Source: Rhodoferax sediminis
Lineage (GTDB): Bacteria; Pseudomonadota; Gammaproteobacteria; Burkholderiales; Burkholderiaceae_C
Direction of reading: 5' to 3'
Assembly (NCBI RefSeq): GCF_006970865.1
Contig: NZ_CP035503.1
Span: 4,323,498-4,387,497, forward strand
DNA: 64,000 nt
Shown in pieces: positions 24,861 through 32,033 of this stretch. The notes under the pieces were generated by a model. That model was not told the origin of the DNA. It made no database searches and saw only the letters and a list, made by a program, of their open reading frames with translations. The stretch's first letter is position 1. Every line of letters begins with the position of its first letter. Position numbers and translations under genes: made by a program.

Positions 24861-25439
24861 CTACTCTGCTTGCGACCTGGCCAGCTTCTCGCTCTTCCAG
24901 TACACGTCGTCGCCCACCGTGCCGTCCGTGCGATAGCGGTTCAGCACGCGCGCGAGCACAAACATCAAATCAGACAGCCGGTTCAGGTACTGGCGCGGCG
25001 TGTCCTTCAACGTTTCTTCACTGCCCAGCGCGACCACCGCGCGTTCGGCGCGGCGCGCCACGGTGCGGCACACATGGGCCTGCGCGGCGGCGCGCGTGCC
25101 GGCCGGCAGGATGAACTCCTGCAGCCGCGGCAGCGCTTTGTTGTGCCCGGCCAGCGCCTGGTCCAGCGCCAGGAGCGCCTCGGGCTTGAGCAGTTCGTAG
25201 CCGGGAATGCTGAGCTCGCCGCCCAGGTTGAACAGCTGCTGCTGGATCTCCACCAGCAGGGTGCGCACCGCGGCGGGCATGTCCTCGCACAGCAACAGGC
25301 CGATGTGGGAGTTGAGCTCGTCCACGTCGCCCATGGCGTGTACGCGCAAGCTGTTTTTGGACACGCGCGTGTTGTCACCCAGGCCAGTGGTGCCGTTGTC
25401 GCCGGTGCGCGTGGCGATTTGAGTCAGTCGTTTGCCCAT
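24861..25439 (-). CDS. Cob(I)alamin adenosyltransferase, PduO type
   Basis: A 192-residue PduO-type ATP:corrinoid adenosyltransferase. Residues 10-21 (TRTGDNGTTGLG) are the ATP-binding N-terminal motif, and CRTVARRAERAVV (about 124-136) with YLNRLSDLMFVLARVLN form the second conserved block, including the Arg pair that contacts ATP. The enzyme makes adenosylcobalamin for radical isomerases. No B12-dependent mutase or other cobalamin gene is beside it and no cobalamin riboswitch is visible upstream. The three-helix-bundle length is normal. Confidence 0.95.
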   Translation of the reverse strand: MGKRLTQIATRTGDNGTTGLGDNTRVSKNSLRVHAMGDVDELNSHIGLLLCEDMPAAVRTLLVEIQQQLFNLGGELSIPGYELLKPEALLALDQALAGHNKALPRLQEFILPAGTRAAAQAHVCRTVARRAERAVVALGSEETLKDTPRQYLNRLSDLMFVLARVLNRYRTDGTVGDDVYWKSEKLARSQAE

Positions 25440-25622
25440 GAAGCTCTCTTGTCGTTGCTGTACCGAGTTGATTGTGCGCCGTCTTTAGAAGTGTTTCGCG
25501 AAGCAGGGAAATGTATCTGAGGCAACTGTTTTGTGAGGGACGAAACACCGGGCAAGAATGCTGGCCGGATGGCTGTCGCTGCGTTGCAATGAAGTCTTGC
25601 TCAACTTCACTGGAGTCCCTCC

Positions 25623-25858
25623 ATGAAAGCCAAACGACGATGCATCCCCAACTTCGAAGCCCGCAGCGTGATGATCATTGCCGCCTGGGCCCTGGGCAGC
25701 GCCGCCGCCGTGCATGCACAGACCCCTTACTCGCCGTCGCCACGTCGGGGCGCACCGATGACGACGCCATCCGGCAGCATGGACCCATCCAGGCCGGCGC
25801 CAGCCACGACGGCTTCATCTCGCGCGCGGAGTCGGAGTATGACCAGACCATGAAGTAG
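25623..25858 (+). pseudogene. Small secreted protein, probable frameshift
   Basis: The ATG at 25623 has GGAG seven bases upstream and opens a signal peptide ending in AAAVHAQ at about residue 33. In that frame the product is 76 residues and ends in a Ser/Arg/Pro-rich tail with poor codon choice. In another forward frame the last 35 or so codons (RTDDDAIRQHGPIQAG... ending YDQTMK, stop at 25856-25858) have almost exclusively G or C in third position, as real genes here do. This implies a one-base shift around 25715-25745, so the intended protein is about 78 residues. It could also be a sequencing error. I do not recognise the protein. A good terminator follows. Confidence 0.5.
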
Positions 25859-25881
25859 CCGCGGGCCGTTAATGCCTGGCA

Positions 25882-25930
25882 CGTCCCCGGAGGTGGTCAA
25901 TCCCGGCCGCCTTCGGGGACGCTGTGCTTT
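25882..25930 (+). terminator. Probable intrinsic terminator
   Basis: CGTCCCCGGAGG and CCTTCGGGGACG form a 12-bp stem with one mismatch, and CTGTGCTTTT follows. It would end the transcript of the small secreted protein gene. Confidence 0.6.
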
Positions 25931-26002
25931 TGGGGTTCGTGCGCCGGGGTCGTCGCAATATGCGGCAAGGATTAAACTGGCAAGTCAGTTTGGAGACATT
26001 GC

Positions 26003-27427
26003 ATGAACGCCCCCACCGCCATCGCCCACCTGGTTCCTGAAATCAACCTGCGCCCCGTGCCGCCTGCGCTGATCGAGGCGCTCCAGGCGCGCTTTGGCGC
26101 GCAGTGCTCCACGGCGCTGGTGGTGCGCGAGCAGCACGGGCGCGATGAATCGTCGTTCGAGGCGCCGCCGCCCGCCGCCGTGATTTTTGCCGAGAGTACG
26201 CAGGACGTGGCCGATGCGGTGCAGCTCGCGAGCCAGTACGAGGTGCCGGTGATTCCGTTTGCCGTCGGCTCCTCGCTGGAGGGCCATCTGCTCGCGGTGC
26301 AGGGTGGCATCAGCATCGACGTGAACCGCATGAACCGCGTGCTATCCGTCAACGCCGACGACCTGACCGTGACGATGCAGCCGGGCGTGACGCGCAAGCA
26401 GCTCAACGAGGAGGTCAAGAGCACCGGCCTGTTCTTCCCGATCGACCCGGGCGCCGACGCCTCGATCGGCGGCATGGCGGCCACGCGCGCGTCCGGCACC
26501 AACGCCGTGCGCTACGGCACCATGCGCGAGAACGTGCTGGCGCTGGAAGTCGTCACCGCCAGCGGCGAAGTGATCCGCACCGGCACGCGCGCCAAAAAGA
26601 GCAGCGCCGGCTACGACCTGACGCGCCTGCTGGTGGGCTCCGAGGGCACGCTGGGCGTGATCACCGAAGTGACCGTCAAGCTGTATCCGCTGCCGGAGGC
26701 GATCTCGGCCGCGATCTGCTCGTTCCCGAGCATCGAGGCGGCGGTGCGCACCACCATCGAGGTAATCCAGCTCGGCGTGCCGATCGCGCGGGTGGAACTG
26801 ATCGACCACCACACCGTGCGCATGGTCAACGCGCACAGCAAGCTCGGCCTGCGCGAGGAACCGATGCTGCTGATGGAGTTCCACGGCTCGCCCGCCGGCG
26901 TCAAGGAACAGGCCGAAACCGTGCAGGAGATTGCCAGTGAACACGGCGGCAACGCGTTTGAATGGGCCACCACGCCCGAGGAGCGCACGCGCTTGTGGGC
27001 GGCGCGGCACAACGCCTACTTTGCCGCGATCCAGTCCCGGCCCGGCTGCCGCGCGATCTCCACCGACACCTGCGTGCCGATCTCGCGGCTGGCCGACTGC
27101 CTGCTCGACTCGGTGGTCGAGGCCGAGGCCAGCGGCATTCCCTACTTTCTGGTCGGCCATGTGGGCGATGGCAACTTCCACTTCGGCTACCTGCTGGACC
27201 CGAACGACCCGCAAGAGCGCGAGGTAGCCGAAGACCTGAACCACAAGCTGGTGATGCGCGCGCTGAGCCTGGAGGGCACCTGCACCGGCGAGCACGGCGT
27301 GGGCCTGCACAAGATGGGCTTCCTGGTGACCGAGGCCGGCGCCGGCGCGGTGGACATGATGCGCACCATCAAGCGCGCACTCGACCCGAAAAACATCATG
27401 AACCCGGGCAAGATTTTTACGCTCTGA
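26003..27427 (+). CDS. FAD-linked D-lactate dehydrogenase / glycolate oxidase GlcD-type oxidoreductase
   Basis: A 474-residue FAD enzyme of the vanillyl-alcohol-oxidase fold. The FAD-binding half has PVIPFAVGSSLEGHLLAVQG, FFPIDPGADASIGGMAATRA and LLVGSEGTLGVITEVTVKLY. The C-terminal cap has GHVGDGNFHFG and TCTGEHGVGLHKM, which carry the metal- and substrate-binding His residues of the DLD/GlcD group. It oxidises a 2-hydroxy acid, most likely D-lactate, passing electrons to a cytochrome or quinone. Without GlcE and GlcF partners beside it, the single-subunit D-lactate dehydrogenase (cytochrome) reading is favoured. It is a single-gene unit. Confidence 0.92.
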   Translation: MNAPTAIAHLVPEINLRPVPPALIEALQARFGAQCSTALVVREQHGRDESSFEAPPPAAVIFAESTQDVADAVQLASQYEVPVIPFAVGSSLEGHLLAVQGGISIDVNRMNRVLSVNADDLTVTMQPGVTRKQLNEEVKSTGLFFPIDPGADASIGGMAATRASGTNAVRYGTMRENVLALEVVTASGEVIRTGTRAKKSSAGYDLTRLLVGSEGTLGVITEVTVKLYPLPEAISAAICSFPSIEAAVRTTIEVIQLGVPIARVELIDHHTVRMVNAHSKLGLREEPMLLMEFHGSPAGVKEQAETVQEIASEHGGNAFEWATTPEERTRLWAARHNAYFAAIQSRPGCRAISTDTCVPISRLADCLLDSVVEAEASGIPYFLVGHVGDGNFHFGYLLDPNDPQEREVAEDLNHKLVMRALSLEGTCTGEHGVGLHKMGFLVTEAGAGAVDMMRTIKRALDPKNIMNPGKIFTL

Positions 27428-27508
27428 GCGTTTGGTTTTTGCCGTTTCCTGCGCGCCGGCACGAGCCGGATGCCAATCATTACAACTGCCGCGGATCGCG
27501 CCATCCAG

Positions 27509-27525
27509 CTTTACAAAAAGTAAAG
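27509..27525. promoter_or_regulatory. Inverted repeat in a probable promoter
   Basis: CTTTAC-AAAAA-GTAAAG is a perfect 6-bp dyad 85 bp upstream of the next gene. TAGGAT at 27536 could be a -10 box. The arms contain GTAAA, the half-site of CpxR boxes, but in inverted rather than direct arrangement. Confidence 0.35.
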
Positions 27526-27609
27526 ACGGGCCTGCTAGGATGAGTTCAAGAAGCTGGCCGGCAACGGCCGCGCGGCCCCTTGAACGCCACCCAACGCAAG
27601 GAAAATACC

Positions 27610-28116
27610 GTGTCCCTGGCCTTATCGCGACGAACCTGTAGAAAGCTTGCGCCGTTGCTGACGGCCCTGCTGGTGGGCGCTGCCTGGGCCCAGCCGGCAC
27701 ATGACAATCGCGGGACCGGCGGCGCCCATCGTGATGGCGCCCATGAACGCTATGCGTTTCATGGCCGTGACGTGCATCGTTTCGACCACGGCGAGCAGCT
27801 CCGCTGGAGCGGCGGACACTGGCGCAACAGCTGCTTCGGCGGTCGCTGCGGCTGGTGGTGGTTCACAGGCGGGCTATGGTATTTTTACGACCAGCCGGTC
27901 TACCCCTACCCGCTGGTGGTCTCGGGCATCCAGTATGTCGATCCGGCGATGGCGGGACCCGGGCCCGCGGTGATCACCGCGCCGCCCGTGCCGCAGCCCG
28001 CGCCCATCGCCCCGGCGCCGCAGTTCTGGTATTACTGCGACAACCCCCAGGGCTACTTCCCCGACGTCCAGACCTGCAACACGCAGTTCCGGCAGGTAGA
28101 GCCGCCGCCGCATTGA
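27610..28116 (+). CDS. Hypothetical exported protein, His/Gly/Pro-rich
   Basis: A 168-residue protein. I place the start at GTG 27610 because AAGGA lies seven bases upstream. The N-terminus is a signal peptide (ending VGAAWAQ). The mature part is rich in His, Gly, Arg and aromatic residues (WSGGHWRNSCFGGRCGWWWF), followed by a Pro/Ala-rich linker and a C-terminal WYYCDNPQGYFPDVQTCN segment. That last motif, with its two Cys, recurs in small envelope proteins of Burkholderiales as I remember them; no function is known. The next gene, 80 bp downstream, also codes for an envelope protein with a GTG start and a similar RBS. Confidence 0.75.
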   Translation: MSLALSRRTCRKLAPLLTALLVGAAWAQPAHDNRGTGGAHRDGAHERYAFHGRDVHRFDHGEQLRWSGGHWRNSCFGGRCGWWWFTGGLWYFYDQPVYPYPLVVSGIQYVDPAMAGPGPAVITAPPVPQPAPIAPAPQFWYYCDNPQGYFPDVQTCNTQFRQVEPPPH

Positions 28117-28196
28117 GCAGGTGGCACCGGCGCGCCCGAAGGAACCTGAAGCGCCCCGTATCGATCTTAGTTTTTATCGTCAATCAAAGGACTACC

Positions 28197-28694
28197 GTGC
28201 AAACTGGCAAGCTCTCACTCACCGCCCTGTCGCCGCTGTTATGGCTGGCGGCCTGCGCCTCGCCGCCCATGGGTCCGACCGTGCAGGTACTGCCCAGCCC
28301 GAACAAGCCGTTCCAGGTGTTCCAGCAGGACCAGTTCGACTGCAAGCAGTACGCGCAGTCGCAGGTGGCCGGCCAGGCCGAGGCGGTGAACCGCGGCACG
28401 GCGGGCGCTGCCGCAACGGGCGTGGTGCTCGGCGGGCTGCTGGGTGCCGCCATCGGCAATCACCAGGGCGCGGGCATCGGCGCCGGCGTGGGGGCCATCG
28501 CCGGGACCAGCGCCGGCGCGAACTCTGCCGCTTATGGGCAGGGCTCGATCCAGGCGCAGTACAACAACGCCTACGTGCAGTGCATGTATTCCAGGGGCAA
28601 CCAGGTGCCTGGGGCCGGGCCGCAATACCAGCGCCCGCAGTACTACCCACAACAGCAGCGCCCGCAATACCAGCAGCCGTACCCGCAGCAGTAG
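28197..28694 (+). CDS. Glycine-zipper lipoprotein
   Basis: A 165-residue protein from the GTG at 28197, preceded by AAAGG. LLWLAACAS is a lipobox, so it is probably an outer-membrane lipoprotein with Cys at about residue 20. The central part, VLGGLLGAAIGNHQGAGIGA and GVGAIAGTSAGANS, is a glycine-zipper membrane segment. The tail is rich in Gln, Tyr and Pro (QYQRPQYYPQQQ repeats), which is low complexity. Such proteins are often called YMGG-like or OmpA-like glycine-zipper lipoproteins. It is probably co-expressed with the preceding exported protein and converges with parB. Confidence 0.82.
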   Translation: MQTGKLSLTALSPLLWLAACASPPMGPTVQVLPSPNKPFQVFQQDQFDCKQYAQSQVAGQAEAVNRGTAGAAATGVVLGGLLGAAIGNHQGAGIGAGVGAIAGTSAGANSAAYGQGSIQAQYNNAYVQCMYSRGNQVPGAGPQYQRPQYYPQQQRPQYQQPYPQQ

Positions 28695-28716
28695 TACCGA
28701 CAGGCGCAACGTGCCC

Positions 28717-28733
28717 AGCCCCCGCCGGGGGCT
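28717..28733. terminator. Hairpin between convergent genes
   Basis: AGCCCCCGCCGGGGGCT folds into a perfect GC-rich stem between the lipoprotein gene and parB. There is no run of T on either side, so its strength as an intrinsic terminator is doubtful. Confidence 0.4.
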
Positions 28734-28738
28734 CGTGC

Positions 28739-29683
28739 CTACGCCTTGCGCAGTTTCTCGATCAGGCCATTCAGCTCGTCGAGCGAGCCGAACTGGATCG
28801 CCACCTCGCCCATCTCCTCGGTGCGGCCCGCGCGCTTGACGCGCTTTTTCACGCGCACCTCGACGGTGGCCGTGAGCAGGTCCGACAGCTCCTCTTCCAG
28901 CCGCTGCAGATCGCGCGATTTCTCTTTTTTGGCGGCGTTCGACGCCTTCGACGAGACCAGGCTGAACTCGACGCTGAGCTTCTTGACCAGCCGTTCGGCC
29001 TCGCGCACCGAGAGTTTCTTGGCTGCGATCTGGTTCGCCGCCGTGATCTGGGTGGCCTGCTCCAGCGCCAGGAGGGCCCGCGCATGACCCATGTCGATGT
29101 CGCCGGCCATCAGCATGGTCTGCACCGGCCCGGTCAGATTCAGCAGGCGCAGCAGGTTGCTGGCGGCGCTGCGCGAACGCCCCACAGCTTGCGCCGCAGT
29201 TTCGTGAGTGAGCCCAAACTCCTTGATCAAGCGTTGCAAGCCCTGGGCCTCTTCCAGCGGGTTGAGGTCTTCGCGCTGGATATTCTCGATCAGCGACATG
29301 GCTGCGGCCGACTCGTCGGGCACGTCGCGCACCAGCACCGGCACGCTGTCCAGCCCCGCGAGCCGCGCCGCGCGGAAGCGCCGCTCGCCCGCGATGATCT
29401 CGTACTTGCCGGCATTGATGCCCGCCGCATCCCCGTTGAGCAGCTGGCGCACCAGGATCGGCTGCATGATGCCCTGCGCCTTGATCGACTCGGCCAGCTC
29501 GTACAGCGCGCCCTCGTCCATGCGGGTGCGCGGCTGGTACTGGCCGGGCACCAGCTCGGTCAGCAACAATGTCGTGGGCAGTCCGGGACTGGGCGCTGGC
29601 GCATCGGCTCCGCCCTCGGCCACCTTGGGGCCCAGCAGGGCTTCGAGTCCGCGGCCGAGGCCCTTGGGTTTTTTGGTCACCAT
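28739..29683 (-). CDS. parB: Chromosome partitioning protein ParB
   Basis: A 314-residue ParB. The N-terminal start MVTKKPKGLGRGLEALLG is the ParA-interacting segment. YEIIAGERRFRAARLAG holds the Arg-rich CTP-binding box, and IENIQREDLNPLEEAQGLQR the second nucleotide motif. The central HTH (ETAAQAVGRSRSAASNLLRL) reads parS. The C-terminal dimerisation domain ends IEKLRKA. Three parS sites lie 1.7-2.9 kb upstream in rsmG and mnmG. The start ATG is 2 bp after the stop of a small hydrolase gene that separates it from parA. With ParA it segregates the origin region and loads SMC. Confidence 0.97.
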   Translation of the reverse strand: MVTKKPKGLGRGLEALLGPKVAEGGADAPAPSPGLPTTLLLTELVPGQYQPRTRMDEGALYELAESIKAQGIMQPILVRQLLNGDAAGINAGKYEIIAGERRFRAARLAGLDSVPVLVRDVPDESAAAMSLIENIQREDLNPLEEAQGLQRLIKEFGLTHETAAQAVGRSRSAASNLLRLLNLTGPVQTMLMAGDIDMGHARALLALEQATQITAANQIAAKKLSVREAERLVKKLSVEFSLVSSKASNAAKKEKSRDLQRLEEELSDLLTATVEVRVKKRVKRAGRTEEMGEVAIQFGSLDELNGLIEKLRKA

Positions 29684-29685
29684 TT

Positions 29686-30225
29686 CTAGTCTTTCATTAA
29701 ATCGTCGAGCAGTACGTAGCCCTCGGGCCAGCTGCCCAGCCCGGCTTCGGCATTGATGTGGCCGGCGTCGCCATAGTCGATGAACTGCGCGCCCCAGGCC
29801 GTGGCGAAACGCCGGGCCCGGTCGAAATCGCACCAGGGGTCGTTGCGGCTGCCCAGCAGCACGCTGCGAAACGGCAGTTTTTGCAGCGGGATCGGCGGCC
29901 AGCTCCAGAGCAAGGGGTCGATGTCGTCGCGTTCGACGTCGCCGGGCGCGACCAGCAACGCGCCCTTGACGTGGTGCGTGTTCTTCGAGTGCGCCGCCCA
30001 AGCCGCGACCTGGATGCAGCCCAGGCTGTGCGCCACCAGCACGGCGGGCTCATCGCACGAGAGCACGACGTCTTCGAGCCGCGCGATCCAGTCGCCGCGC
30101 AGCGGGCGCATCCAGTCGTGCTGCTCCACCCTTTGGTACCCGTGCGCGCGCTCCCAGCGGCTCTGCCAGTGCTCGGGGCCGCTGCCCTGCCAGCCCGGCA
30201 GGATCAAGACGTTGGAGGGTTTCAT
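29686..30225 (-). CDS. RBBP9/YdeN-family serine hydrolase
   Basis: A 179-residue small alpha/beta hydrolase. The start NVLILPGWQGSGPEHWQSRW is diagnostic of the RBBP9/YdeN family. The nucleophile is the Ser of VAHSLGC (about residue 67), with an acid near GSRNDPWCD and the base in DAGHINAEAGLG. Biological substrates of the family are not known. It sits between parA and parB, 2 bp before the parB start, and so is almost certainly translated from the par transcript. A repeat B copy lies between it and parA. Confidence 0.9.
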   Translation of the reverse strand: MKPSNVLILPGWQGSGPEHWQSRWERAHGYQRVEQHDWMRPLRGDWIARLEDVVLSCDEPAVLVAHSLGCIQVAAWAAHSKNTHHVKGALLVAPGDVERDDIDPLLWSWPPIPLQKLPFRSVLLGSRNDPWCDFDRARRFATAWGAQFIDYGDAGHINAEAGLGSWPEGYVLLDDLMKD

Positions 30226-30231
30226 GCTATG

Positions 30232-30290
30232 AACTCAATAGCTATCTATGCAGAAGGGATAAGGGCTGGAGGCCGATTTCGTTCATCATC
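30232..30290. repeat. Repeat B copy between parA and the hydrolase gene
   Basis: CTCAATAGCTATC at the left and AAGGGCTGGAGGCCGATTTC at the right are the two ends of repeat B in inverse orientation. It fills the whole gap inside the par operon. Confidence 0.75.
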
Positions 30291-31059
30291 ACAACGTCTT
30301 GATGCGCTCCACCATTTCGCGCGCAAACTCCACATAGGCTTGGCTGCCCTTGGCCGCCGGGTCGAACACCACGCCGGGCAGGCCGTAGCTGGGCGCCTCG
30401 GCGAGCCGTACATTGCGCGGGATCACGGTATTGAACACCTTGTCGCCGAAATGGCTTTTCAGCTGGTCGCTGACCTGCTGCTGCAGCGTGATGCGCGGGT
30501 CGAACATCACGCGCAGCAGGCCGATGATAGCCAGATCCGGATTCAGGTTGGCATGCACCTGCTTGATGGTGTTGACCAGGTCGGTCAGGCCTTCGAGCGC
30601 AAAGTACTCGCACTGCATCGGCACCACCACGCCGTGGGCCGCGCACAGGCCGTTGAGCGTCAGCATGGACAGTGACGGCGGGCAGTCGATCAGAATGAAG
30701 TCGTACTGCGACCGTACTTCGGCCAGCGCAGTCTTCAGGCGCTTTTCGCGCCGCTCGATGTCGACCATCTCGACCTCGGCGCCGGCCAGCTCGCGGTTCG
30801 CGCCGAGCACGTCGTAGCCGCACTTCTCGCTGCTGACTCGCGCTTCGTTGATCGAGGCGGACTCCAGCAGAACGTCATAAATGGTCAGTTCGAGCTGGCG
30901 CTTGTCCACACCCGAGCCCATGGTGGCATTGCCTTGCGGGTCGAGGTCGACCATCAAGACGCGCTGGCCGACCTTGGCCAGACCGGCCGCCAGATTGACC
31001 GTGGTGGTGGTCTTGCCAACGCCGCCTTTTTGATTCGCGACGCAGAAGATTTTGGCCAT
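30289..31059 (-). CDS. parA: Chromosome partitioning ATPase ParA
   Basis: A 256-residue deviant-Walker ATPase. MAKIFCVANQKGGVGKTTTT carries the signature Lys and P-loop, VDLDPQGNATMG the switch region, and FILIDCPPSLSMLTLNGLCA Walker B. The length is that of chromosomal Soj-type ParA without an N-terminal DNA-binding domain. An AGGAAA ribosome-binding site precedes the ATG. It sits in the conserved mnmG-rsmG-parA-parB order near the origin; a decayed lysE lies just upstream. Confidence 0.98.
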   Translation of the reverse strand: MAKIFCVANQKGGVGKTTTTVNLAAGLAKVGQRVLMVDLDPQGNATMGSGVDKRQLELTIYDVLLESASINEARVSSEKCGYDVLGANRELAGAEVEMVDIERREKRLKTALAEVRSQYDFILIDCPPSLSMLTLNGLCAAHGVVVPMQCEYFALEGLTDLVNTIKQVHANLNPDLAIIGLLRVMFDPRITLQQQVSDQLKSHFGDKVFNTVIPRNVRLAEAPSYGLPGVVFDPAAKGSQAYVEFAREMVERIKTL

Positions 31060-31094
31060 TCGAAGTTTCCTGTTCTTGTTATTGTGATGGCGGC

Positions 31095-31241
31095 TTATCT
31101 GGAAAGGGCCCGCTTGACACCAAAGCCGGCCGGGAACACACCCTTGCGGATGGAAGTGATCAAGGCCATGTTGCCCGGCCCGGAAGCCGTCAAAAAGATA
31201 CTGGCGGCGACAAACGCGCCGTAATCCGCAATGCCGAACAT
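31095..31241 (-). pseudogene. Truncated LysE-family exporter remnant
   Basis: A 48-codon frame between rsmG and parA. The product begins MFGIADYGAFVAASIFLTA and continues SGPGNMALITS, which is the first transmembrane helix and the PGPGN-type signature of LysE/RhtB exporters, with the first Pro changed to Ser. After about residue 40 similarity ends and a TAA follows; a full gene would be about 205 codons. I recall complete lysE-type genes at this place, between rsmG and parA, in related Comamonadaceae, so this is best read as the 5' stump of a deleted gene. Translation of a 48-residue peptide is possible but without evident use. Confidence 0.65.
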
Positions 31242-31310
31242 GAAAAATTTCCCGAAGACAAGGCGGTGAGTTTACGACGCCTTGACGCGCCGCCAGCCCT
31301 CCCGCTATTT

Positions 31311-32033
31311 TTAAGCCGTCTTTTTGCGCAGCCAGACGATGCAGCGCTCGGCATCCAGCCCCGGCACGCTGAGTTGTTCCACGTGAAACACCTCCACCGC
31401 GGCCGGCAGCGCCGCGATTTCATCGTCCGGGCGCTTGCCCTTCATGGCGAGCCAGACGCCTTGCGGTGCCAGCGCACCGGCCGACCAGGTCGTGAAGTCG
31501 GCCAGCGAGGCAAAGGCGCGCGAACTGATCACGTCATACGGCTCGGTCAAAGACTCGACCCGCGCGTGCAGTCCGCGCAGGTTGGGCAGCTTGAGTCCGG
31601 CCGCGACCTGCTGGACGAACGCCGCCTTTTTGGCCACGGTGTCGACACAGGTCACCGCCAGCTCGGGGCAGCAGATCGCGATCACCACGCCCGGCAGGCC
31701 GGCACCGGCGCCCACATCGAGCAGCCGCCCGCCCTGCCCCTGGGTCTGCCGGCGCAGCGGCGCCGCCACCGCCAGGCTGTCCAGCAGATGGTGCGTGAGC
31801 ATCTCGGCGGGATCGCGCAACGCGGTCAGGTTGTAGACCTTGTTCCACTTCCGGATCAGATCCAGATAGCGCAGCAGCAGGTCGGTCTGGGCGGCGTCGA
31901 GTTCGACGCCGAGCGCCAGCGCACTGCGGGGCAAAGACACTTGCGGGTCGGCAGGAGGGCGCTGCCGGGTTGAAGATCCGTTAGACACGGATGGCATGAA
32001 TGAGGTGGTTTGGGTGTTTTTCGACACGCTCAC
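31311..32033 (-). CDS. rsmG: 16S rRNA (guanine-527-N7)-methyltransferase RsmG
   Basis: A 240-residue methyltransferase. [20 protein letters not shown] is the N-terminal signature, [20 protein letters not shown] the S-adenosylmethionine-binding loop, and [13 protein letters not shown] a further family motif. It methylates G527 of 16S rRNA, and its loss gives low-level streptomycin resistance. The frame opens with GTG at 32033, overlapping the mnmG stop, but an ATG at 31997 gives a length closer to the family norm; neither has a strong ribosome-binding site. A parS site lies near the 3' end. Confidence 0.95.
   Translation of the reverse strand: MSVSKNTQTTSFMPSVSNGSSTRQRPPADPQVSLPRSALALGVELDAAQTDLLLRYLDLIRKWNKVYNLTALRDPAEMLTHHLLDSLAVAAPLRRQTQGQGGRLLDVGAGAGLPGVVIAICCPELAVTCVDTVAKKAAFVQQVAAGLKLPNLRGLHARVESLTEPYDVISSRAFASLADFTTWSAGALAPQGVWLAMKGKRPDDEIAALPAAVEVFHVEQLSVPGLDAERCIVWLRKKTA
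31375..31390. promoter_or_regulatory. parS centromere site (15 of 16 bases)
   Basis: TGTTCCACGTGAAACA differs from the consensus TGTTTCACGTGAAACA by one base. It lies inside rsmG, where it encodes part of the FHVEQ segment. It is a predicted ParB nucleation site. Confidence 0.85.

Noticed and set aside
25440..25622. A cobalamin riboswitch upstream of the adenosyltransferase gene
   Set aside because: No B12-box or the long conserved leader is visible, and the gap is only 183 bp shared with a divergent gene.
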